Shown in pieces: positions 1 to 8,266 of a stretch of 64,000 bases of DNA. Origin of the DNA: Gracilariopsis chorda (lineage: Eukaryota > Rhodophyta > Florideophyceae > Gracilariales > Gracilariaceae); assembly GCA_003194525.1 (NCBI GenBank), contig NBIV01000113.1, positions 62,001-126,000 of the forward strand, given 5' to 3'. Within the stretch, counting starts at the first letter, position 1, and each line of letters starts with the position of its first letter. The notes under the pieces are model-generated. The model was not told where the DNA came from. It saw nothing but the letters and a program-made list of their open reading frames with translations, and searched no databases. Position numbers and translations under genes: made by a program.

Positions 1-216
1 GTGGAAACATACCTCTACTGAGGATCACACCCCGCTCACGCGGATACCGATTCTTCGCCTTCACCTCCCTGCGCAAGTCGCGACAGGTGTCCCTGGTCTT
101 ACAAACCGGCTTCGCCGTGACACCTCTGGGAGGGCTCTACCCAACTGGGTTCACCTCGTGAGAGGAAGATCCCGGACGTCTTTCGGTGTTTTTCCCCTTT
201 GGGGCATTGCATCACA
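1..216 (+). repeat. 5' LTR of element A, last 216 bp only
   Basis: Positions 1-216 match 10705-10920 with about four substitutions. The copy ends in a CA dinucleotide (ATCACA), three bases before a primer binding site. The first roughly 600 bp of the LTR lie outside the window. Confidence 0.93.
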
Positions 217-219
217 AAG

Positions 220-239
220 TGGTCTCCCGACCTAGAATC
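220..239 (+). other. Primer binding site of element A
   Basis: The sequence starts TGGTCTCCCGACC, three bases after the LTR, and is nearly the same as the site after the 5' LTR of element B (29314-29333). A TGG start pairs with a tRNA CCA end. I cannot name the tRNA; its 3' end would read ...TAGGTCGGGAGACCA. Confidence 0.7.
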
Positions 240-321
240 GGTTTTTGTTTTCCCTCTTACGAGGTTTGTTTTCATTCACCGGAAGTTCCGTGATCGTTTC
301 CCGTCGTAACGGTATTTTCTC

Positions 322-2496
322 ATGTCGAGAAATCCCTCCGACGCGGAGCCAGTGGTTACGCGTAGTCGCTCCCGCGACAACGCAGACACTTCCGAAGTTC
401 GGTTCGTACCCCGTATCCCTATACGGACAAGTTCCAGCCATGCTGGCGCCGCTTCATCGCGGAATGATACCCCCGACCGGGAACCCCGGAACCTCCTTTT
501 GCCCTCGTTGTCACCCCCGCAGGGGAATGCAGCATCGACTCCGGCTGTTGCCGCAGTGCCCCAGGCACCCCGGCCTGCTCCCGCTGTCGCGGCTTCAAGC
601 CCCCGTGGAACGGGCGATAACACCACCCAGGGGACTTCCCTGGAATCCCAGGTCCGCGCTCTGTGGACCGCCCATGACACCCTTGTAGGGGAACTAAAAT
701 CCCTCCAAGAGGTGGTCTCGGCAACCCCCATAAAGGAGGTCGCCGAGGAACTCCGTATTTTACGGTCTGACGTCAACTCCGTCTTGGAGAGTTTGGGACA
801 ACCCGCCACCTTCATCGAAGGAGTTCAAGCCCGATTTGATCGGATTGGTGCCCGCCTGGAGACGCTGGAGCAGTTCGTCCTCATGGACAAACCCTCCCCG
901 GCTGACCCAGTAAACGAGGCATCGCACAACGACCAGCTTGCTGGGAAGAAGAAACGCCGTCATCGACGGAAACATCACCGAAAATATTCGGACTTGGATT
1001 CTTTGACATCGTCGGACTCACCCCGAAACCATTCGGTTAGCTCGAGCTCCTCGGACTCCGACTCGGAGGACGAGAAGCGAGGCTACTCCTCCCGCTCGAA
1101 GCGGTCATCGGCCACTGAAGGTGTGGTCCGAACCCGCCAGAAGGGGAGAAGACACCCCGGTCTCCGGGAGTTGAAGCCGACAAACCCGGATTACCGGAAG
1201 CTTTTATCATACCGGTACTACCGGCTCGAAGATTCGTCACTCGGACGTACGCCCCGTGGTACGGGAAAGGTGCGAGAATGCATTAAGCGAATGCAGCTCT
1301 CGCTCCGCAACCAGTATTTTACTGGAGAGGACCCAGTCCTAGTACTGGATTTCCTATCCCGCTTTGTAGCGGAGGCCGATATCCTCGGTATGAATGAGGG
1401 ACAAGCCTATTTGGCTTTACCGTATTTCTTACGGGGAGTGGCGGAGGACCAATACACCTCTGTCAGAGGATCTTCTCGCGCCTCCGAGGGAGGAGTTACT
1501 TGCTGGCCGGAGGCTGTGCAGTATCTTCTGCGCTCCTACGCCACCAACACCGCTATTCAGCAGGCTATCCTCGCTTTGCGAGATACACGCCAGCGTGCTG
1601 GAGAGACCGAGACCGATTACTCGGTGCGCCTTAACAAGGCTTTCCACAGATGTGGTAACGCATACCCCGCTGGGGAGCGCAGTACCATGTTCATTGATGG
1701 TCTTGACCCGGCAATCCGGAGTTTAGTTACCCGTTATCGGGAGGACAAGCGAAGGATCACCTACCTCGAGCTGGTCCAACACGCTCGAGCGGAAGGGGAT
1801 GCACTTGGTGCAAGAACTCCGAACAATCGGTCTAAATCCGCCAAGGCGTTGTTGCTGGAAAGCGAAGCTTCCTCTCTCCCGCTCACCGCGGATGGGAACC
1901 CTGGACAGGGATTTGATACCGTGCATTTAGCGCAGGGGGATGGTGTGTCGATACCCACCAGTGAGTTACCGTCAACGACGGAGATGACCCATGATACGGG
2001 AACAGAAGATCCCGTTCTATACGGTGGTAACACTCGGGTTCAACCCCAACGACTCCCGTTTTCAAACGGTCAATCCCGTTATCAACGGCCTGGATGGACT
2101 GACGCCCGCCCTGCGGTTCGCTTCTCCGATACTCGGAATAATAATCCGCGTGTCGCGGTGCTGGCTCTCATTTGCCACCTGTGTTATGCCCATGGCCATA
2201 CCTCTCCTCAGTGTATTTGTTCACTGAAGAATATGGCCAAGGTGGTGGCAAATTATGAGGCCCTCACTCCAGAGGAGAAACGTTCCGTCCCGACGGCTTC
2301 CTACCTCCGTGCTAAAACGGACTTTTCCCATGCCCTACCACAGACCCCGCGTGCGCGGCAAGCTTCATACACCCTGATTCGGGAGATCACGCAACCATCC
2401 GTTGCAACCCCCTCTTATGCGGATAGAAACCCCCGTCAACGGGATGAAGCACTCGTTTTCGAGGAAACCAACCCACCTCCGAAGGCGGAAAACTAA
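322..2496 (+). CDS. Element A Gag (724 aa)
   Basis: Structural protein forming the virus-like particle. The N-terminal ~120 residues are low-complexity Pro/Ala/Ser. Residues ~130-195 look like coiled coil; a basic tract (KKKRRHRRKHHRK, ~210-222) and a Ser/Asp-rich acidic stretch follow. A capsid-like helical domain spans ~330-500 (YFTGEDPVLVLDFLSRF, WPEAVQYLLRSYA). A perfect CX2CX4HX4C zinc knuckle sits at residues ~618-631 (CHLCYAHGHTSPQC). The ATG at 322 is the first in frame after the primer site and the frame has no internal stop. The next ORF (Pol) is in the -1 frame and overlaps from position 2427, suggesting a Gag-Pol fusion by frameshifting. The related Gag in element C is broken. Confidence 0.93.
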   Translation: MSRNPSDAEPVVTRSRSRDNADTSEVRFVPRIPIRTSSSHAGAASSRNDTPDREPRNLLLPSLSPPQGNAASTPAVAAVPQAPRPAPAVAASSPRGTGDNTTQGTSLESQVRALWTAHDTLVGELKSLQEVVSATPIKEVAEELRILRSDVNSVLESLGQPATFIEGVQARFDRIGARLETLEQFVLMDKPSPADPVNEASHNDQLAGKKKRRHRRKHHRKYSDLDSLTSSDSPRNHSVSSSSSDSDSEDEKRGYSSRSKRSSATEGVVRTRQKGRRHPGLRELKPTNPDYRKLLSYRYYRLEDSSLGRTPRGTGKVRECIKRMQLSLRNQYFTGEDPVLVLDFLSRFVAEADILGMNEGQAYLALPYFLRGVAEDQYTSVRGSSRASEGGVTCWPEAVQYLLRSYATNTAIQQAILALRDTRQRAGETETDYSVRLNKAFHRCGNAYPAGERSTMFIDGLDPAIRSLVTRYREDKRRITYLELVQHARAEGDALGARTPNNRSKSAKALLLESEASSLPLTADGNPGQGFDTVHLAQGDGVSIPTSELPSTTEMTHDTGTEDPVLYGGNTRVQPQRLPFSNGQSRYQRPGWTDARPAVRFSDTRNNNPRVAVLALICHLCYAHGHTSPQCICSLKNMAKVVANYEALTPEEKRSVPTASYLRAKTDFSHALPQTPRARQASYTLIREITQPSVATPSYADRNPRQRDEALVFEETNPPPKAEN

Positions 2497-2810
2497 CTGA
2501 GGGAGTCTCCCCTTTGGGAGAGGCGTCCTCAAGAACGAGGCTGTTGGCGCCCGAGGCGTCCTCGCCTCGCTCCGCGGTGAAAGTCCTCTCGAGGAAAGAC
2601 ACCGCTGACGCGGACTCTGCGCACCTTGGTGTGTTGCGTCGCCCGTGGATACGGAGTAAAAATCCCCGGATTCCCGGTAGAGTCTTGGTCTTGGCCAAAC
2701 GCAATTATAAGGTCTATGCCGACCTTGCCCTTGATACCCAGTTTATGGTGAGGTTTCTCACCGTCCTGGATACAGGTGCAGGCCCCAACTTCGTTTTGGA
2801 ATCATTGTGA
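2427..2810 (+). pseudogene. Element A protease region, ended by an in-frame TGA
   Basis: N-terminal part of Pol, open in frame from 2427 and overlapping gag by about 70 bases. It carries the retroviral-type aspartic protease motif VLDTGAGPNF near 2767-2796. A TGA at 2808-2810 stops it; the same frame then runs open to 8075. The related element C reads LIPP where this copy reads L-stop-PP, so the TGA is probably a disabling mutation and not an ancestral stop. Readthrough cannot be excluded. Flanking residues (KRNYKVYADL, ISDANNNPLQT) are conserved with element C, which confirms the frame. Confidence 0.8.
2484..2500 (+). promoter_or_regulatory. Candidate -1 frameshift site at the gag stop
   Basis: Gag ends GCG GAA AAC TAA C; element C ends TCG AAA AAC TAA C at the same place. 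Reading -1 from AAAC gives K-L-T and then an open frame whose product matches between A and C (GVSPLGE / EVSPSRGE, then RSAVKVL / RSPAVKIL). Element B also has pol in the -1 frame. The heptamer is not a textbook slippery site, so the mechanism is uncertain. Confidence 0.5.
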
Positions 2811-2819
2811 CCCCCGCTT

Positions 2820-5800
2820 GTGCGGTCGCGTATCCGCTCTGACGCGGTCCCCGACATTTCGGATGCAAACAACAATCCGTTACAAACGGTGGGCACAGTG
2901 GACCTCGTCGTGAGACTTGGTACCTCTGTGGGGAAGTTGGACTTCATCGTTTGCCGTTCATTGGCAGCACCAGTGGTACTGGGATGTGATTACTGCGACA
3001 GATTTGTCGACGCAATCAGGCCCCGCCTCAGGCGTGTAGAACTTGACGACGGATCGTCGGTTCCGATTGTTCGCCGCCCGCTAAAGCGGTCCTCTCGGAA
3101 ACAAGTTCCGCTCCCTGCTGCGCAGGAACCACCGCCCGCGTCCCGCGAGTCCACCAAGCTCCGCGTCGCTGCCTCGGTTTCTATACCGGCTGAGTCCCAA
3201 GTCTGGGTGCAGGTAAATTCCCGTCAACACGTTCTTTGGGTTATACAACCCCTCGCCTCGTTGTACGAGAAATCCCAGCTGGCGCTGGCTAATGGAATTG
3301 TCTCCATTTCCCCGGATGTCCCTTTCCGGATATTGGTTGCCAACCTTGGCAAACACCCCCAGTATCTGGTCAAACACCAAGTAATTGGGAGTGTAACCCC
3401 CCATCCTATGGGAATGCTGCCAACAAAGATGACAGCCGCCGATGTACTCGGAGTTACCACCTCTTCTGAGGAGTTCGCCCCGCCGTCCGAAGACGTCAAG
3501 TCTAAGGAGGGGGAGGAAACCGCTACTTCAGCGCCGAACATACCGAGTAACTCGGAATTGCGAACCACACCTGTTCCACAGGTCAATGCTCCATCGAGCA
3601 ATGACCGGATTGATCCGGAAAAAGCACTTGAAGCGCTGGACTTCAGCCACGTGCCAGAGTCGCACCGCGACAAACTCCGTACTATGGTACGGGAATTCAC
3701 CACAATGTGGGATGGCTCGCTTGGCGAGATTGATGCAACGGAACACCGGATCGATTTAATCCCCGGTGCGCGACCGGTTGCACAACCCCCTTACAGGGCA
3801 GGTCCGAAAGCTCGGGAAGAGGAGCAGTCCCAGGTAGACAAGATGCTCCGCGCAGGTGTGATTGAGCCCGCTCAATCACCCTGGGCATCCCCAGTTGTAC
3901 TGGCTTTAAAGGCCGACGGAACCTGGAGGTTCTGTGTCGAGTACCGCCGGCTCAATGCCGTGACTGTTAGGGACACGTACCCCATCCCTCGTATGGACGA
4001 GTGCATTGACTCTCTTGGAGACGCCACCGTGTTCACAGCCCTTGATGCCAATTGGGGATATTGGCAAGTACCTGTCATACAGGAGGATCGCGACAAAACC
4101 GCATTCACCTGCCATGCAGGAACGTACCGCTTCAAGCGGATGCCATTTGGGTTAACCAACGCCCCCGCCACCTTTCAGCGTGCAGTAGATATTCTACTCA
4201 ACCGCTTTAAGTGGCGGAGTTGTCTGGTCTACCTTGATGATATCATCATCTTCTCCAACTCGTTGGACGACCATCTCACTCACGTCCGAGACGTGCTCAC
4301 CGTACTCCGCGATGCGGGAATTACCCTCAAGTTGAGGAAATGCGAGTTTTCCACAGATACTGTGAAGTATCTGGGTCACATTATCCGTCCTGGACGGTTA
4401 GCGATCGAGAAAGCTCGAGTCAAATCCCTCGTTGAGGCGAAAGAACCCCGTACTCAAACGGAACTGCGCTCCTTTCTGGGGCTGGTCAACGTCTATCGAC
4501 GGTTTATCCCGAACTTTTCGGATACCGCGGCGCCCCTGAACGCGTTGTTGCGAAAGGGGAACCCCCCAAAACTGGGAACATTTACGCCCGAGCAATCGGA
4601 AGCTTTTAAATCCTTGAAGGAGGCTGTCACATCAGCACCAATCCTACATCTCCCAAAACTTGGGCTGCCATACTCCGTAGATACGGACTCGAGCGACTAC
4701 CAAGTCGGGTGTGCTCTTTTTCAAACCACCCCCGAGGGGGAACGACATCCAATTGGTTATTGGTCACGTTCGCTCAATGTTCATGAGCGGAACTACTCCG
4801 TATCGGAGAAAGAGTGCCTCGCCGTCGTATGGGCGATGACCACTCTGCGCCCCTACCTTATGGGAATTCACTTCACCGTGTACACGGATCATTCCTCATT
4901 GAGGTGGTTGATGAATATCTCCGACCCGTCGGGACGCCTCATGCGCTGGAGACTCCGCCTCGCGGAATATGACTTTCAAGTCATTTATAAAAAGGGTGCG
5001 CAGAACACCCAGGCCGACGCTTTATCGCGGTTACCCACAAGTGGGGAAGCACTCCCAACGGAGGATGATGAAGTCCCATGCTTCATGGCTATAGACCCGG
5101 ATGATCCGGAATATGCCGTCGAGGCTATGCCAGAAACCTGGGACGAGGATGCTGATTTTGACGAACTACTCGCATCGCGAGATAAATCTGAGAACCCGTT
5201 ACCGGGAAACTTTGTACCGGTATCACCGGAAGAAATGATCCGAGAACAATTCGGTGACCCATTCTGTACGAGAATTCGTGCCCGTATCAACGGTGGTGAA
5301 GATTTCCCTTTCGGGGTAAACGACAAAGGCTACCTTGTAAGAAAGGTCGAAGCCCGCCCACAGATTGTGGTACCACATTCCCTGCAATCGCGGGTGTTAC
5401 ATCTATCACACTACGCCCCCATTGGAGGTCACCCAGGTGGGAGGCAACTCTACCTAACCCTGCGAAGGGATTTCTATTGGCCCGCAATGGCGGTGGATTG
5501 CTACGAAACTGTGCGGTTTTGTAGAGAATGCGCGAAGAATCGCGTCAAACTCCGCAAAAATGCGAAGAAGATGAAACTATTCCCCGCAAGGGCGCCGCTC
5601 GAGTTTATCGCGATCGATATTCTCGGACCATTACTCACCACGAAACGTGGAAACAAGTTTCTACTTGTCATTACCGACCGCTTTTGTAAGCTGGTACGGA
5701 CTGTCCCTCTTCGGAGGATAACCGCTCTCACGGTGGCCCAGGCTCTGGTGACACACTGGATTTTTGTCTACGGTCCCCCTGTAGAGGTGCTCTCTGACAA

Positions 5801-8075
5801 CGGGAAGCAGTTCGTGAGCAAGTTCTTCCAGGATGTTTGTCGCATCCTGGATGTCAAGAACTTGTTCACGACTACCTATTACCCCCAGTGTAATGGGCAA
5901 GTTGAACGGTTTAACTGGACGTTACTCGCGGCGTTACGTTCCTACGTCGCTGACAACCCAACGAATTGGGATCTCTACGCTGATGCAGTAACCTACGCGT
6001 ACAATACGCAGGTACACCGGACTACCGGAGTTTCGCCATTCGAGTTAGTTCTATCTATAACACCCCCGCCTGTGGCGCTGGAACCCCAAGCTACCTTGGA
6101 CAATTTCCCATCTGTGGGTATCTACCGGCAGCAATGGAAGCAATGGCTTTCCAAGCTGGTCCCCGCTGCGCGGAAGTCTATGGCACGGGCCCAAGCCGCT
6201 TACAAGCGGGATTTTGACGCTCGCGTGCGAGGAAAACCGTCCCCGATTCGGGCAAATAACTACGTCTTCATCAGGAAGGAATACTACAACCCGGAACGGG
6301 AGAAGCGTCACAAACTCTCGCCTGTGGCGGATGGACCCTTCAAGGTGATCTCTGTTAACACCGACACTGTCGTGGTAGAGATGGGGGACACGCACGAACG
6401 GATTTCCCGTGATCGTGTTGTCCTTGCCCCTCCTCCCTCGTCAGAGGTAGTCCTGGATCCAGGCAACCCCGTTTCTACGGACTCCGCTACACCGGAACAA
6501 TCCGGGAGTACTAGACCTACGGTACTACCACACCCCAGCCGGGGACTCTCAGACCTACCGACTCTGTCGGACTCACCGGCTCAGCCGGGTAATTCGGGCC
6601 CCTCCGCGCCCGCCCTTACCACGTCTGCCCCACTGACGCGCATCTATACCCGCCAGGCGGGGAATGTTATCCCTTATCCCGCCCCTCCGTCTAAGGAGGG
6701 GGAGGAGAACACTCGTTTTCGAGGAACGATATCACCGGCGCAACGGGAAACACACCGTAACATAAGGAACACTGACCGTGGAGCACGGAGTATGTCACGC
6801 CACACTAATCCCCCGTTCCCGGGCAGTGCTGTGCAACAGGAACCAGACGCGCAGGCCCCGCAAAAGCGGCAAATACACCGTTTGTCACGGGAAAACGAGA
6901 AGCCTCACTCCAATACCGCAGCAGCGGAAAGTCAATCGCCCGATGCCTCGAAGCCGCCGTTGGCGGAAGTCCCCGTGGAAGCGGTTCAATCAGGTCGATC
7001 AGACCCGCGCCCTGCAGAGAAGGGGCGCCAAGATACGCCGGCCTCACAGGGGAATACCCACACTCCTCTTGGGGAAAAAGGCGGCCAAGCTGCAGTCGAA
7101 GCTTTGAGCACTGGCTCGCAAGCACCGGAAACGCCTCCCGTCGTTGACGGAATCAAAGCCCCCGCTACGGGGAATAATTTGCGCCAACCCCCGCATCGCT
7201 GCGGCGAAGAACCGAGGAACTCGGGAATAACGCGCGCCATCGCACGCTCGAAACCGGTCGTACCGGACGCTGCTCCTCCTCACGGAGATGGTGCACTGCG
7301 CTCAGCGCCAATTCCCCTGAAAAGGGTGTCATCGGCACCTGCCCAGAACCCCCCAAAGGGGAATTTTGACCAAAATACCGGTGTACCGGAGTTAGCCCCA
7401 GGCAACCCGTCAGTAGCCGGGGACACCACGGCGTCGCCGGAACGTATGGTGCAGAGCGCTCGTGCGCCTGGCAGGGAGGCGGTTTGCCACCCAATCACCG
7501 TGTCGCACCGGAACCCCCAGGGGATTGTGGAAATGCCGATCCCGCAGGAGCGGTCATCTTCCCGCAAACTCGCGGTTCGTGAGCTCAACCGCGAAGGCGG
7601 AGCCCAAGTCCCCCGCCGACTGGCGGTTCGCCCGGCCTACCGTGAAGACGGGAACAACGACACCCCAATTGGGAATGAATTGCCGGGGAAAACCGTGACA
7701 CCACACACCCTCTTGAGGGATATTTTCCCGCATGAGCAGCGGCCACTAGGACAGCGCATGGCAACGTCGGAGTTATCGCCGAACACCCTGCTAAGGGACA
7801 TTATACCGCACAGCGGGCAGCCCCCGCAGGGAAGTACAACCACCACCCGGCACGGCCGGCAGGTCTACGAACGAGAGTTCGTAGTAGACCGACTTGTCGG
7901 ACACACCTGGGACCAGGATGGTATTCTACAATACCGCGTCCGCTGGTACGGGTACGACCCCAGTGGGGATACGTGGGAGCCAATTGAACACCTCCCGCGG
8001 TCGCAGGTCCTGCGATACCACCGTCAAACGGGAACCGCAGCCCCAGCCACGCTGGTTAATGCCCAAGTTGGGTAA
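2820..8075 (+). CDS. Element A Pol: protease end, RT, RNase H, integrase, linker, chromodomain
   Basis: A 1751-codon open stretch continuing the protease frame after the TGA. Approximate residues: protease C-terminus 1-70 (VLGCDYCDRF); reverse transcriptase ~320-560 with catalytic YLDDIIIFS near 471; RNase H ~615-760 (DTDSSDYQVG, YTDHSSLRWL, ADALSRL); integrase HHCC finger ~864-907; DDE core with FIAIDILGP ~929, SDNGKQF ~990 and QVERFNWT ~1027. A ~500-residue Pro/Ser linker follows, then a chromodomain at ~1682-1737 (YRVRWYGYDPSGDTWEP). It copies the RNA into DNA and integrates it; the chromodomain probably guides target choice. The linker is the most hairpin-dense stretch of the element. Start is nominal, since translation should enter from Gag by -1 frameshift. 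All catalytic motifs look intact. Confidence 0.95.
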   Translation: MRSRIRSDAVPDISDANNNPLQTVGTVDLVVRLGTSVGKLDFIVCRSLAAPVVLGCDYCDRFVDAIRPRLRRVELDDGSSVPIVRRPLKRSSRKQVPLPAAQEPPPASRESTKLRVAASVSIPAESQVWVQVNSRQHVLWVIQPLASLYEKSQLALANGIVSISPDVPFRILVANLGKHPQYLVKHQVIGSVTPHPMGMLPTKMTAADVLGVTTSSEEFAPPSEDVKSKEGEETATSAPNIPSNSELRTTPVPQVNAPSSNDRIDPEKALEALDFSHVPESHRDKLRTMVREFTTMWDGSLGEIDATEHRIDLIPGARPVAQPPYRAGPKAREEEQSQVDKMLRAGVIEPAQSPWASPVVLALKADGTWRFCVEYRRLNAVTVRDTYPIPRMDECIDSLGDATVFTALDANWGYWQVPVIQEDRDKTAFTCHAGTYRFKRMPFGLTNAPATFQRAVDILLNRFKWRSCLVYLDDIIIFSNSLDDHLTHVRDVLTVLRDAGITLKLRKCEFSTDTVKYLGHIIRPGRLAIEKARVKSLVEAKEPRTQTELRSFLGLVNVYRRFIPNFSDTAAPLNALLRKGNPPKLGTFTPEQSEAFKSLKEAVTSAPILHLPKLGLPYSVDTDSSDYQVGCALFQTTPEGERHPIGYWSRSLNVHERNYSVSEKECLAVVWAMTTLRPYLMGIHFTVYTDHSSLRWLMNISDPSGRLMRWRLRLAEYDFQVIYKKGAQNTQADALSRLPTSGEALPTEDDEVPCFMAIDPDDPEYAVEAMPETWDEDADFDELLASRDKSENPLPGNFVPVSPEEMIREQFGDPFCTRIRARINGGEDFPFGVNDKGYLVRKVEARPQIVVPHSLQSRVLHLSHYAPIGGHPGGRQLYLTLRRDFYWPAMAVDCYETVRFCRECAKNRVKLRKNAKKMKLFPARAPLEFIAIDILGPLLTTKRGNKFLLVITDRFCKLVRTVPLRRITALTVAQALVTHWIFVYGPPVEVLSDNGKQFVSKFFQDVCRILDVKNLFTTTYYPQCNGQVERFNWTLLAALRSYVADNPTNWDLYADAVTYAYNTQVHRTTGVSPFELVLSITPPPVALEPQATLDNFPSVGIYRQQWKQWLSKLVPAARKSMARAQAAYKRDFDARVRGKPSPIRANNYVFIRKEYYNPEREKRHKLSPVADGPFKVISVNTDTVVVEMGDTHERISRDRVVLAPPPSSEVVLDPGNPVSTDSATPEQSGSTRPTVLPHPSRGLSDLPTLSDSPAQPGNSGPSAPALTTSAPLTRIYTRQAGNVIPYPAPPSKEGEENTRFRGTISPAQRETHRNIRNTDRGARSMSRHTNPPFPGSAVQQEPDAQAPQKRQIHRLSRENEKPHSNTAAAESQSPDASKPPLAEVPVEAVQSGRSDPRPAEKGRQDTPASQGNTHTPLGEKGGQAAVEALSTGSQAPETPPVVDGIKAPATGNNLRQPPHRCGEEPRNSGITRAIARSKPVVPDAAPPHGDGALRSAPIPLKRVSSAPAQNPPKGNFDQNTGVPELAPGNPSVAGDTTASPERMVQSARAPGREAVCHPITVSHRNPQGIVEMPIPQERSSSRKLAVRELNREGGAQVPRRLAVRPAYREDGNNDTPIGNELPGKTVTPHTLLRDIFPHEQRPLGQRMATSELSPNTLLRDIIPHSGQPPQGSTTTTRHGRQVYEREFVVDRLVGHTWDQDGILQYRVRWYGYDPSGDTWEPIEHLPRSQVLRYHRQTGTAAPATLVNAQVG

Positions 8076-8266
8076 CGTTGCCGCGCGAGCGGAGAGCGAA
8101 AGGAATGGATAACAAGGCAAAGTCCATCGAAGACGGGGAACTCAACCGAGAAGCACCGTTCTAAACGGGAAAGTTTATTCAGGGGAGCAGCTAGCTCCCC
8201 ACAATACTACACTACACTAACTGGCATAGCCAGGGAAAGAAGAACCAGGAAACTGGACTAGAGGTT

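Noticed and set aside
276-815. 179-codon minus-strand frame overlapping element A gag
   Set aside because: It lies fully inside the Gag coding region, starts within low-complexity GC-rich sequence and shows no motif or counterpart in element C.
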